A stretch of DNA of 64,000 nt from Cryphonectria parasitica EP155. Its lineage: Eukaryota > Ascomycota > Sordariomycetes > Diaporthales > Cryphonectriaceae. Below the pieces are notes generated by a model. It had not been told where the DNA came from. It saw only the letters and a list, made by a program, of their open reading frames with translations, and searched no databases. Positions within the stretch are counted from its first letter, which is position 1, and each line of letters begins with the position of its first letter. Shown here piece after piece: positions 1 to 9,733 of this stretch. The DNA lies in assembly GCF_011745365.1 (NCBI RefSeq), contig NW_024468909.1, forward strand, positions 3,534,001 through 3,598,000, given 5' to 3'. The position numbers and the translations under genes were made by a program.

Positions 1-2183
1 TGTCATCGTCCAAGAGATTGTCCACCATATTCTCGATGCGAGCTTCGAGACTCAGGTCCGACTCCGTCTCTCCAATGTCATTTGCCCCTGGGTTACTGTA
101 CACAGCACTGTTCTCATGTAAAATTCCAGAGCCGGACGGAGCCCTAATATGGTCTAAGCCACTATTGCCCTGAGTAACCGCGGTTTGTCCGCCAATGTTT
201 CTACCGCCACTGACATGCTGCTGTGGACGCGCATCCTGAGAAGAGCCGAGACTGCGAAACTGTCCTTGGAGCTGGTCAATGTCTTGATCTGTGGGTTGCA
301 AGTCGTTCACGGGGCCTTGGGCGAGCATCGGTGGCTTCCCGCCTTCCAGGTAGGAGACAGTGATTGCGCCGCCCAATTCTTGGGAGGTGGAAGTGTTGAT
401 GCTTAGCGGAAATCGTTCATCAAATGCAAGAGACAGTCCACAGCCCATCAAGTCAAATATACGACTCAACATCTCCTGCTCAGAGCTGCTCTTCGGGTTA
501 CCGCTGTCCTCCCAGTGAATTTTGAGGGTACCTTTGTCCGATTCGTGTTGGAGACGGCACATCGCCGGGAGGCCAGGGTCATCGAACGGCTTCATTCCCA
601 GCGCTACTTCATCTTCGACAAGGAGGTAGGGCGACGGCGCCATCGTGTTGCCTGTGAATTCTTTTGCGACCACTGTCAAGGTCTGGGCAAGAGCTCGGTA
701 CATGTCAAAGACGTATGAGCCCAAATGCTGCTGGTAGTCGACGATGTCGTTACGATAGATGTAAAGCCAAGCCATGTAGATGCGTGCTAGAGGTAGCGCA
801 GTCTCGGTGAAAGCACTGAACTCCTGAGAACCATCCGAAGTAGTGCCTCTCTTGGTGGATTCGTCTTGTGCAGGGGGAGCAGTCTTGACAAATTCTTCTA
901 GCTCAGAAAGTAACAGGCGGGAGATGGCCAGGATCCATCGGACGTTCAGCCTCAAGATGAATTGACAAGAAGCAGACGCCTTGAGGCTCCACTCCTTCTC
1001 AATCTTGGATTTCGCAACCCAGTACGCTGCAATATTGACAAGTACCATCTTCAAGATGAGAGGCAAAGAGCCTGGCTTCTTGAGCGTGATATCCAGTCGG
1101 TGCAAGACCTCCTCCTCTAGCTCAGGGGGAAAGTCATCTCCCTTGTACAAGCGCGCATGAAGCTTGGTGAACCAGTTGGCAAAAGCCTCGTTTGGATCGG
1201 GAGGACCAGAGCGCTTGCTGGGTGTGGATGGCTGTAGGAGCTTTTTGAACTCCTGCTCCAGGTTGGCTGCCGCGTTAGGATGCGGGGTCTCGATAGCTCG
1301 CGCGCGGTAGAGGTGGTAGACGATATGCAGGTGGTTGTCATCCTCGAGAATTCCAAGCTGATGATGTGCAGCGCCATGAGTGGGCTTCAGATCGTTGGCA
1401 AGTTCGTAGAAGAGTACAGCAGTCTTCAGGCCATCCGGTCGCGGACGTGCCTTATTTCTCCAGCGCGAGATGTCTCCCAGGTGGAGGAGCGTCGCGTGGA
1501 ACGACTTTTCGACCGCGTCGGCAGGAATGGTGGCGCTCTGGGACTCGTCGACAGCAGGAGCCTGTAGCTCCAGAAGGCGGTTGATCCTTGGAATCTGGGG
1601 CATCCCATGGAGAGCCTCAAGACGCTGAAAGTAACCCTTGTAGAACAAAAGAGCCGTCTTTAAATAATTATTGTAAAGTTTCTCCACCTTGCGCTTCGTC
1701 ACGACGTGCTGCTGACCCTTGAGGTTGCCGTAGATGAGGTCACGATAGGCCTGGTTAACGAACGTGTGGAGTTTCCACATGACCTCTTCGGCGTCCTGCT
1801 CGAAGGTGAATCGAGGGTCTTGCGAGATGGTGTAGACAAAGCGGAGGCGAAACCTGTTACTGGGTCAGGACTTGTGCGGTCGTCGCGATGGGTCGCATTT
1901 CACGTACTCGGCCAAGCCGCTTTCCAGCTTGCTCAGCTGTTCCTCCTCGGTCTTTCCGCTGTTTCCCTTCTTCAGGCTCTCGATCTCGCGAATGATCTTC
2001 GATCGCTGCTTCTTCGCCTCTCTGAGCGGGTGGAAAGGTTGTCAGTAGAGCACAGCATGCGACCGACGAGTCCACCACGAGCCTGGAAGCATCCTGATAT
2101 CGCAATCCTCTGTGAGAGCAGCACATGACTTACTGCCAGAAGGCCTGCGCCCTAGCTGCTGGGGTCTCCATGGCGGAAGCCAT
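1..2183 (-). CDS. est1: EST1/EBS1/SMG7-like protein, 3' part cut by the window edge
   Basis: Exons on the minus strand are 2183-2134, 2021-1908 and 1853 to beyond base 1, giving about 672 codons. The start ATG at 2183-2181 lies in a good CCACCATGG context. The two introns (112 and 54 nt) are GT-AG, and splicing restores one frame. The N-terminal part reads as the Est1/SMG5-7 14-3-3-like domain: a FYKGYFQRLEALHGMPQIPR block, then LLHLGDISRWRNK, the family's typical helical-repeat signature, followed by ELANDLKP and HHQLGILEDDN of the Est1 DNA/RNA-binding region. Such proteins act in nonsense-mediated decay (EBS1/SMG7) or telomerase recruitment (EST1); filamentous fungi usually carry one or two, and I cannot tell the role here. 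The region coded at 1-450 is Ser/Gln/Asn-rich and poorly conserved. The C-terminus is missing. Confidence 0.85.
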
Positions 2184-4079
2184 GGTGGGCAGCAACGATT
2201 GGCGACGCAACTTGGGGGAAGGAAGGGGATAAATGGGTAGAGAGGATGTGTTCAGTGTTTAGTGATGGACAAGGCCAAGAGATGTATGCGCAAGACGATA
2301 TTGAGCCCACAGTCAAAGAGTGGGCTCATACATAGTCGAAACTGGCACAGCACAGCATTGGCGATCCATAACTGACTGTGCTGATGGTGATGGTGGTGCT
2401 GGGGGTGAGTTGAATGTTGCTGGGGGGCTGTAGGCGGGGATGGTTTGCTGCTGCTGTTGGAGCCAGTGGGTTTTGTCACAAGCAAGCACTGATGGCCACA
2501 TCTGGTGGGGTAAGTACGTCTAGCTTTGTTCCTTTGCTAGAAATGCAATGGCTTGGGAAGTGACAGGAATACCAAGTGGTGTATTCCTGTCGGAAACAAT
2601 AATGATTGAAAGGGAAGCCGAGAATTCAGCACAAGAGATAACAGGAAAAGTGGTGTAGTTTGGCAACCATCGCCAAGATGGCATTTACTCCTCCAGGAAC
2701 CGGAACGAAATGCGGTTCCTCTGCCTGGATCATCCAATTGATGGATCAGTTGGGCTCTTTAGAACGGGGATCAGAACCCCTGCACATTGCTTGCCACTTT
2801 TGACCAGGCCTTGGGGGGCCTACCTTAGTGCCCGTCACACGGAATCGGAGTACCCGACCACTGATTTGCCGATTCTCCAACCTCAACATCGATTTCGACC
2901 ACCAGCACACAGTCCGACTTACTCTCAGGATTATTTCATAGCAGGATGTTGATAAGAGTCCATGGATGTATTTTATTGCGTGGAGATGAACAGACTAGTA
3001 TGCTTAACCTTGTAATTTTCAAGGTATCCTGGCCCATTTTGCTATGTCCTTAGGACGTTGTACAACTACGGATCATTTATTAAGTGGCCAAATTTAAGAC
3101 CGGTGGTCGATAGCGTAGTGAAGTCATGAAGTTGCAGCAAGGTCTCTAGATATCACCAGCCTTCTGTCGCTGGCTAGGCACTTTGTCCCTTGCGCCAGTT
3201 ATCTAGTTGCGGAAATCCAATCTGTGGTATGAAGATGTCCCGCTTTCTTTGCTTGCAAGTCAGCTCCGCCTCGGGCGCTGGGCTGCGAATGATCCAGAAA
3301 CCTCGCGGTCAGGTCGAGACGTACTGTACCTTGAGTCACTTGATTGAGAGCACAATTAAATACGTAGATGCTTCCGTCGTGATGTAAGAGGCATGTAACC
3401 CGACAAAGAGTCGTGTGTTGCAGTGTACTATTTTCTGTACTTGCTGTACTACATTTTGTGGTACTGTAAATGATAATACAGTAGACAGTAGATTGTAGTT
3501 AAGGATGCTCACAAGGGGGTTTTGTCCCGCATGGAGAGGGTCCTGGCACCTGCAGCGGAAGAGTGGGTGCGCCATCCTTGCCGGCATTCAGTGCGCACTG
3601 TCCATCTCTGACGTTCTGCTCATGGCCACTTTGAAAAGTACCATAACTTTCGATTCTTCCAGATACGTACCTTTAAAAAGAAGAAGAAAGAAAAAGGGAG
3701 GAAAGGAAGAACAAGAAACTATATTGACATAGGCAGCCTCGTCAGTTCTTGACCAAGCAAAAAATAAGAATTTGACCATCCAGCCCCCTGGGATCCCGGC
3801 AGGAGAGGGAGTAGAGCTTGGCTGGCACACAGATCCTCTATCTATCCGCCACGTCTAGCTTCGCTTGCCAGGGCCCATTTATACAAGCTTCACATGGGAC
3901 AACATCTTCCGAAATGATCTTTGTTTTTGTTTGGGACTACTGAGTTGCAAATCCCAGCACGCCTAAGTTTCTCGGGTTTCTCTGCCTACCCGTAAGCACC
4001 GTTCATGGTTGGACACACGCGGATTTCAAGGCATCCGGCTGCACGCACACCCTTCCCGCCAGCCTCTCGTTCCAAAACC
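2184..4079. other. Divergent intergenic region, no gene seen
   Basis: This 1.9 kb separates the est1-like gene (minus) from the C2H2 gene (plus) and should hold both promoters. Short open frames on both strands lack codon structure or homology I can recognise. The part from about 2940 to 3500 is AT-richer and carries several GTACTGTA-like words (3321, 3461). No RNA gene or repeat family is recognisable. Confidence 0.5.
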
Positions 4080-5238
4080 ATGAAGCGCACACGCCACGCA
4101 GAAGACGATGACAATGCGTCCTCCGCCAGCGACCAGGATGTGGCCACTGCTCTAGCCTCCAAGATCGTAACCTTAGACAACAGCGACACAGGTCCTGAGG
4201 CCACTACTACTGCTACGACTGTCATACAGTGCTCGCTGCCGGGCCACACACCGGGCCTGCGGTTCTCATCCTACCGAGACTACGAGGGGCATTACAACAC
4301 AGTTCACACGAATCGATGCCTCGAGTGTAGGAGGAACTTTCCCACGTCACATGTTTTGGATCTGCATATCCTGGAGCAGCATGATGCCCTTGCGAAAATT
4401 AGGCGGGAGAAGGGCGAGCCAATTGTAAGTTCCACTTACGCCTGAAAAAAATTACTTCCCGAGCAAAAATACGAACGATGAGGACATAAGCTCTAGGTAG
4501 AATGGGCCCTACAGAGGTGACGGCCGCTTCTATTATTGGCTGACCATCTATCCTGTAGAGTAATCTATTTAGTGCAAAGTATCTGCAGGATATCCTCAAG
4601 TGAGGTGGTCTCTGCACTTTCTACCATTCGTTGTCCTCCAGTTCCATCTTTAACACACATCTGGAAGAACATGTCCAACCCTGCCAGACACCCGTCCTTG
4701 GATCCAAAGACTAACAGAATCACAGTATGCCTGTTTTGTAGAGACTTGCGGCGAGAGATTCAAAGGTATAGGCAAGAGGCAAGACCACTTGATAATGTCT
4801 CACAAGTATCCCGCCAACTATTTCTTCGCTGTCACAAAGTTTGGCATTGATGGCCGCAAATCCATGCTGGTCGATGACTACAAACATCGAGGCAACTGGC
4901 AGAAGGGTCCCCGTGGTCGCAAACCCAACAAGGCGAACGGGACCGGCTCCAGACGTCCCGAGGAGACCGGTAACAGCATCCCCTCGAAGGAGCTTCTGAT
5001 GGAGGATGCAGGAAAACTGGCGAGCGAGCCCCAAGTGGCGAGTAAGAACATACCAAGGGAAGCCGAAGAGAGCCGAAACAGCCCCGACGAGAAGAAGGAG
5101 GCAACCGGTGAAAATCAAGAGACGCCCGGCGTCGACGCTCAGATGGAAGATTTAGCAGGTGCAATGTCGGCCCTGCGATTCGTCCCGAGAGCAATCCGCC
5201 TCGGCCCCAAGCACAAAGCTGAGCCCGTTCGACGATAG
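4080..5238 (+). CDS. C2H2 zinc-finger protein, ZNF511 family
   Basis: Exons are 4080-4424 and 4726-5238, giving 285 residues. The intron is GT-AG with a CTAAC branch box at 4711-4715 and phase 0. Three zinc-binding segments are visible in order: a C..H pair in IQCSLPGHTPG..YEGHYNTVH, a C2H2 finger NRCLECRRNFPTSHVLDLHILEQH, and after the intron YACFVETCGERF..RQDHLMSHKYP. This arrangement, with RREKGEP before the third finger and HKYP after it, is the ZNF511 layout, a poorly characterised eukaryotic nuclear protein. The tail (about 130 residues) is charged and disordered. An in-frame ATG at 4005 would add 25 residues; I prefer 4080 (AAAACCATGAAG, followed by MKRTR), which resembles usual family starts. 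The intron is long (301 nt) for this genome, so an extra small exon cannot be excluded. Confidence 0.75.
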
Positions 5239-5509
5239 GCTGACAGCAAGGGCGGTAATTTGTCATTTGGTGGTTCGAGTGTTCAAGATACCCCATAACA
5301 TAGCATAGACTCGGAAAGAACCTGTGACGGGAACCATAAACCTCCTATTGATTTGCAAAAATAGGCCTGGGGAGACGCCTACCTGGCCTCCTTGGATGTG
5401 GCCCCTCTTGATCGCAGAATTTATAAAGCCGCAAAGACCGGAACTCCAAGCTGACCCTGCTTTTCCATGCAAACATATTCGTCTTGTTAGCCCTACGTGC
5501 TCTGCTCGC

Positions 5510-6107
5510 TCAATCGCTCGAGGCGCAGCCCCGGCATCCGCAGCTAACACATTGTATGTCTTGGTCTTCTTTCAACTGTGCCCGTGGTACGCGACATATG
5601 CACGTGCTGTTTTGCTGTCAGTACGATGGTCGAGGTAGCTATAAGGATGGGGTACTTACGAGCTGAAGTTTGTCTCCTTGGTCTGGACGCATCGCAAGCA
5701 GCAAAGCTAGAAAATCCCGACCCGTTAGCATCCAGCCATCTCAAGATACGTGATCCCGCGTCCTTTTCTTGGAAAGATGAATTTCCCAGTCCAGTGTGAC
5801 ATACCTTCTCGTAGCCTTGTTTTTTCCACTTCGCGATCAACATCGCGTCGGCGTAGTTGTTCTTCAGTAGCCAGTCATACAGCTGCTTGCTTATCGCCTC
5901 CTTCTCGTAATAGAGCTCGTATATGTACCGACTCCGCTGGTGTGAGATCTGGAAGATGGGCCACTGTGCCTGGTGCTTGGGCACGTTGTCTGTGGGTGTG
6001 TTCTGCGCGTCCTTCATCTTGTTGCTGAAGATCAAGAGGTCGTCTTCGATGTCGCTGAAGCCCTCTGGCGGGGGCTTCCGCTTGGACGCATGGCGGATCG
6101 CAGGCAT
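5510..6107 (-). CDS. bud31: Pre-mRNA splicing factor BUD31/CWC14 (G10 family)
   Basis: Exons on the minus strand are 6107-5805, 5706-5660 and 5606-5510, giving 148 residues (human 144, yeast 157). The protein begins MPAIRHASKRKPPPEG, has the conserved WPIFQISHQRSRYIYELYYEKEAISKQLYDWLL core and [23 protein letters not shown]. It ends in a Cys-rich module (CICRVPRAQLKEDQDIQCVSCGCRGC) that binds zinc ions in the BUD31 fold. BUD31 is a component of the Prp19-associated/active spliceosome. The two introns (98 and 53 nt) are GT-AG, and only the spliced reading recovers the Cys-rich end. It is convergent with the ZNF511 gene and divergent from the complex I gene, with 354 bp between the starts. Confidence 0.95.
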
Positions 6108-6461
6108 CTTCAGGCGGCGGTATGCAGTAGGGCGTTGCAAAGGGGGGATGGGTTGATATCCTGAGTTCCCTGAATGAAAAACAAAACGTTTCTGAACGTA
6201 GTGTATTCCTTGTTCCCTCGTCGTTTTGTACTTTAGTTGCAATAGCGATCGATGTTGGCTTGGAAATTCAAGGCACCAGAAAGGCGAGCGGCAGGCAAGC
6301 CCATCCTAGAACCCCCCGCCCGGGGTTGGGGATTGGCTTACATAACCCAGCGCCAAAACGGCCCGCTGCGAGCTCCCCTTTGGAACGTCAATTGCCTGGG
6401 AAAGGACGAAGATCGGAAGCAAGGCGCCTCTACACACAAACCCACGAGCGATTGAGCAGCC
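6108..6461. promoter_or_regulatory. Bidirectional promoter region between bud31 and the NDUFA6 ortholog
   Basis: A 354-bp gap between two divergent ATGs must hold both promoters and leaders. A CCCCCCGCCCGGGG-like GC block lies near 6310-6325. I see no clear TATA box on either strand. The call rests on gene arrangement only. Confidence 0.5.
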
Positions 6462-7128
6462 ATGGCGACCATCTCACCTACACAACTCGCGCGCAAGACG
6501 CGGCAATGTCAGTACAATTTATGGAGAATCTTTTGACCAGTGATCACTGACCCCTCTGTGACAGCAACCAACTGGGCCGAGGCGCAACGGCGGGTGCTCG
6601 CAACCTACCGGGAATGGATTCGAGCTGTACGTCAAGAGCGATGGGCGAGAGACGACCTCCCCCCCAAGATCCGATCGATCGAGAATTTAAGTCTGAAGGA
6701 GCTTGAGGCTGACGAGATCCCCGGCTGCAGGCACCTGAGATTCAGACCATGTACAACGTTCCCCTACCAGTCTCGGTCATTCGGACGAGAATGAGGGAGG
6801 AGTTCGAGAAGCACCGATACGTCAGCAAGCTGCCCGTCGTGGATGTGCTGCTTTTCCAGAGCCATGCAGAATACCAGGTAATTTGGAGCAAAAATACTCT
6901 ATAGTCGGTGGAGTTCGGCACTGACGAGGGAGGGCCACAGGAAACGATGAACTTTTGGAAGCAGACGAATCACGTCATGTCGTACTTCCAGGAGGAGAAC
7001 TTCAGAGGGGACAAGAGGTTACCAACCAACTTCATGTCGGGTTTCTTGGAGGTAAGTTCTATTCCTGGCCCGTATGACACCTGCGCGAGTCCACATACTG
7101 ACGGCCTTATCAACAGGGGCGCAACTGA
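6462..7128 (+). CDS. NDUFA6: NADH:ubiquinone oxidoreductase LYR subunit NDUFA6/B14
   Basis: Five exons: 6462-6507, 6565-6626, 6731-6877, 6941-7051 and 7117-7128, giving 125 residues, the normal size of this complex I accessory subunit (Yarrowia NB4M, Neurospora 14.8 kDa). The spliced protein reads [20 protein letters not shown], then the LYR-type helix [61 protein letters not shown] and a short GFLEGRN end. Complex1_LYR proteins sit on the matrix arm and bind acyl carrier protein. The first donor is GTCAGT, a non-standard but GT donor. The last coding exon is only 12 nt including the stop. The LYR triplet reads TYR here. It is convergent with AC19, with 160 bp between the stops. Confidence 0.92.
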
Positions 7129-7288
7129 AACGGGATTGTAGAGCCCCCCTTCCCCCTGTACATATCAAATAGAGAGAGGTTTCCGAAATTGCTGATCCAG
7201 AATTCCTTTTTTCCAATGTCCTATCATCTACCGTCACGCCGTGAACGCCATCCCATGCAAATCATTCTCAAGACCTTCCACCTCAACC

Positions 7289-7922
7289 TCAGTCAAACAA
7301 GCGCGGCTCGCCGTTGGGCAGCAATTGCTTCTTTGAGGGTGCTGGCTCGCTGGGCACCCGAGCCTCCCAGAACTTCTCAGCGACTACATCGCACAGATCC
7401 TGGAGGTCCTTCAGTCCCTTTTTTAAAGCATCAATAGCCGTAGTCTCCTCTGTAGAGTTATGTCCGTCAGTAATCACCGCCTCACAGGAGCAGTCAAGGT
7501 CACCCACTGTAGGTCTGAATTCTCATATTCATCTTGGGCTCTGATGGGTGAGGGATGGCGTATGCGCAGAACTCAACATCCGGGCTGTAGTTGCGTGTTA
7601 GTGAGATGGTCATGAACCTAGTTTATGATCATAGCCTACTTCTTCATGATGATGTACCTCAGGGCATTGCCCAAGGTATGGCCCTCGTCGCGGAACTCAA
7701 AGGATGCCGCAGTCGGCGTGGAGCCGGGCAGCTATAAGAGACCCCCAAGTTAGTCTTGTGTCTTCATTCAAGGTGAATACACGCGCGAGAGATGGAGGCA
7801 CAATGCCGTACCAGAAACAACTTGTTCTCCAATTCCTCAAACTCCTCGGCGGCCTGCTCAGTCTCGCCAGCCTGAGACGCCTGTGCGTCGTCCATGACGG
7901 TATCCTCTCCGTTTGCTGACAT
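7289..7922 (-). CDS. rpc19: RNA polymerases I and III subunit AC19 (RPC19/RPAC2)
   Basis: Exons on the minus strand are 7922-7812, 7731-7640, 7584-7508 and 7449-7289, giving 146 residues (yeast AC19 has 142). After an acidic N-terminal tail comes the alpha-like dimerisation domain: [47 protein letters not shown], continuing into [23 protein letters not shown]19 pairs with AC40 to form the assembly platform of Pol I and Pol III, equivalent to Rpb11-Rpb3. All three introns (80, 55 and 58 nt) are GT-AG, with donors GTACGG, GTAGGC and GTGGGT. Frame and family alignment both require them. It is convergent with the NDUFA6 ortholog and divergent from the NmrA-like gene. Confidence 0.95.
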
Positions 7923-8665
7923 GATGAATCAAAGCGCTGAGTGCAACAAGTGTTATCTGTGGTTCGTTCTGGATCGTGACAACGACTTTTTGTGGTAGAA
8001 GTTGGGGTGGATGAGTCTAGTTTGGGTAACGGATGCATTCCCAAGATTTTTCGATAAGGTTGTTATCGCTGCGGTACTAAGTACTGCTGTGCACCACAGC
8101 GCGTCCCGTTGCCCCACTTTCAAAACCTGGGGTTCATCTAGAGGACCGTCGATATTGGCTTTCAAGCCCGACAAGGCTGATGTCACGCATGAAAAGAAAA
8201 TAGAAATCACTGAAAATTTCCCCAGGAAATTTCGTTATCGGGCTTCCTTCAAGTCATGGTGGGTACATCAAGGCAAGTCATACTAAGATAGGAATTGGAG
8301 TCCAGCTCGCGCCGTCGTCCCAGATGGGGCTTCACGGACGTCCGTGGACATCCCATGGACTACGGGGACAACGGAAGCTCCGGCCTCATAGGGTGAATAC
8401 TGACAAATATGGCGGCGACCCTCCACCAACATGTGCTTTAAGTGGCATGATATTGCTCCGCCTGTGGACCGTAGGATTCGATGCCAATGATGCTTACCGG
8501 TCCTTACAATCCCGCGGTAGGACGTAGTATCGATTACACTCTCCTCTGAGTAGAAACGTATATATAAGCACTGTTCTCAGATATGTGGCCCTCCAACGAC
8601 AGTAAAGATAGTCAGAATACACACAATCTGGCTTATATCGATCCACACAATCATCAAAAGGAACC
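7923..8665. promoter_or_regulatory. Divergent promoter region between rpc19 and the NmrA-like gene
   Basis: A 743-bp gap between divergent starts. The NmrA-like side contains a TATA box (8561-8567). The only open frames are short and unlike proteins. Confidence 0.5.
8561..8567 (+). promoter_or_regulatory. TATA box of the NmrA-like gene
   Basis: TATATAA lies 99 bp before the ATG at 8666, a plausible distance for a fungal leader of about 60-70 nt. It is one of the few clean TATA boxes near a start codon in the window, which fits a regulated rather than housekeeping gene. Confidence 0.55.
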
Positions 8666-9733
8666 ATGGCCGCCCAAGAGATCCACAACGTTTTGATCAC
8701 TGCCGCAGGCGGCAATATCGGACAACCTCTCGTCCAGCGATTCGTCGATGAGGCATCCAGGTCTTCTGATAAGTACAAGCTTGTCCTCCCCACCCGCAGG
8801 CTCGAGCATCTCAAGTCCGTCCTGCCCAGCAGCGTGCCAGGTGTTGAGATCGCCATTGTTCAAGGCGACATTGGAGATCCGGTCTGGCTGGAATCCATAT
8901 TGAGGGAGCATGGCGTAGAAACAGTGATGCTGAACTTGAGTAAACCTCGTCCTCCTTCCCTGTCGGCCTGAAGCTGTTAAGCAACAAGCTCTGATAGTTG
9001 ACCCTGTGCGACAGCCGGCGTGGAGGAGTTGATGCTCACCCTCAACTGCTTCGACGCGATGAGACGCGCATCTGTACAGCACCTCGTCTACATCTCCGCT
9101 GCAGGTGACTTCTCGCTCAAGGCTGTCGAGCAGGGCCTGATGAAGTACATCCACGCGGGCCACGTTGCCGTCAAGGTCACTATCGAGCACAAGCTGGTCT
9201 ACGGCGACCTCCCCTTCACCTGGACTATCCTCGGGCCCATGCTTTTCTTCAGCAACGACCTGCGCAGCAAAGGACCCATGATGGCCCACGGCTTCTTCCC
9301 TGAACCCCTGTCCAGGAACGGCGTCGGCCGTGTCGACCCCCAGGACATTGGACTCGGCGCCTACCGCGCGATTGAGGACCGGGGCAGGAAGTGGGCAAAG
9401 AAGAAGGTCACAATCGGTGGGCGACACTTGTACACCTCTGACGAGATCACGAGCCTCTGGGGCAAGGCATTGGGCAAGGAGATCAGTATGGCCGGGACGG
9501 ACCAGCAGTCACTAGACGAGCTCGCCAGATCCTTCTGCCAGTACATTGGCGGGCCACCGATCTGGGGTCGCGATTTCGCCCTGATGTATGTGGGCTTTGA
9601 TCAGGTGCCGTGGTATCAGCAGACGGACGAGGAGTACAAGGCGCAGTGTGCGCTGCTGGGCAAGGAGCCGAACAGTTACGAAGAGTTCGTGGCAAAGACG
9701 GGTGCACAGTGGCTGGCTGAGGTAAAGAAGTGA
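8666..9733 (+). CDS. NmrA-like / atypical short-chain dehydrogenase family protein
   Basis: Exons are 8666-8939 and 9015-9733, giving 330 residues. The intron is 75 nt, GTAAAC...ACAG, and splicing joins NLT to GVEELMLTLN. The N-terminus is a Rossmann dinucleotide-binding fold: NVLITAAGGNIGQPLVQRF matches the GxxGxxG-type loop (residues about 8-22), followed by an LPTRR segment at the position that often selects NADP(H). Then come VQGDIGDPVWLESIL and the VQHLVYISAAGD strand. The family includes the nitrogen regulator NmrA and isoflavone-reductase-like enzymes; the substrate cannot be inferred. The C-terminal half holds FTWTILGPMLFF and VDPQDIGLGAYRAIED, the usual NmrA-like cap region. The start is the first ATG of the frame, in AACCATGG context. 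Confidence 0.85.

Noticed and set aside
1117..1567. Short frames opposite or out of frame with the est1-like gene
   Set aside because: Shadows of the continuous minus-strand coding frame, which has no ATG-to-stop boundary inside the window.
5270..5282. GGTTCGAGT resembling a tRNA T-loop
   Set aside because: No acceptor, D or anticodon arm can be built around it. I found no tRNA elsewhere by eye, though a covariance search (tRNAscan-SE) would be decisive.
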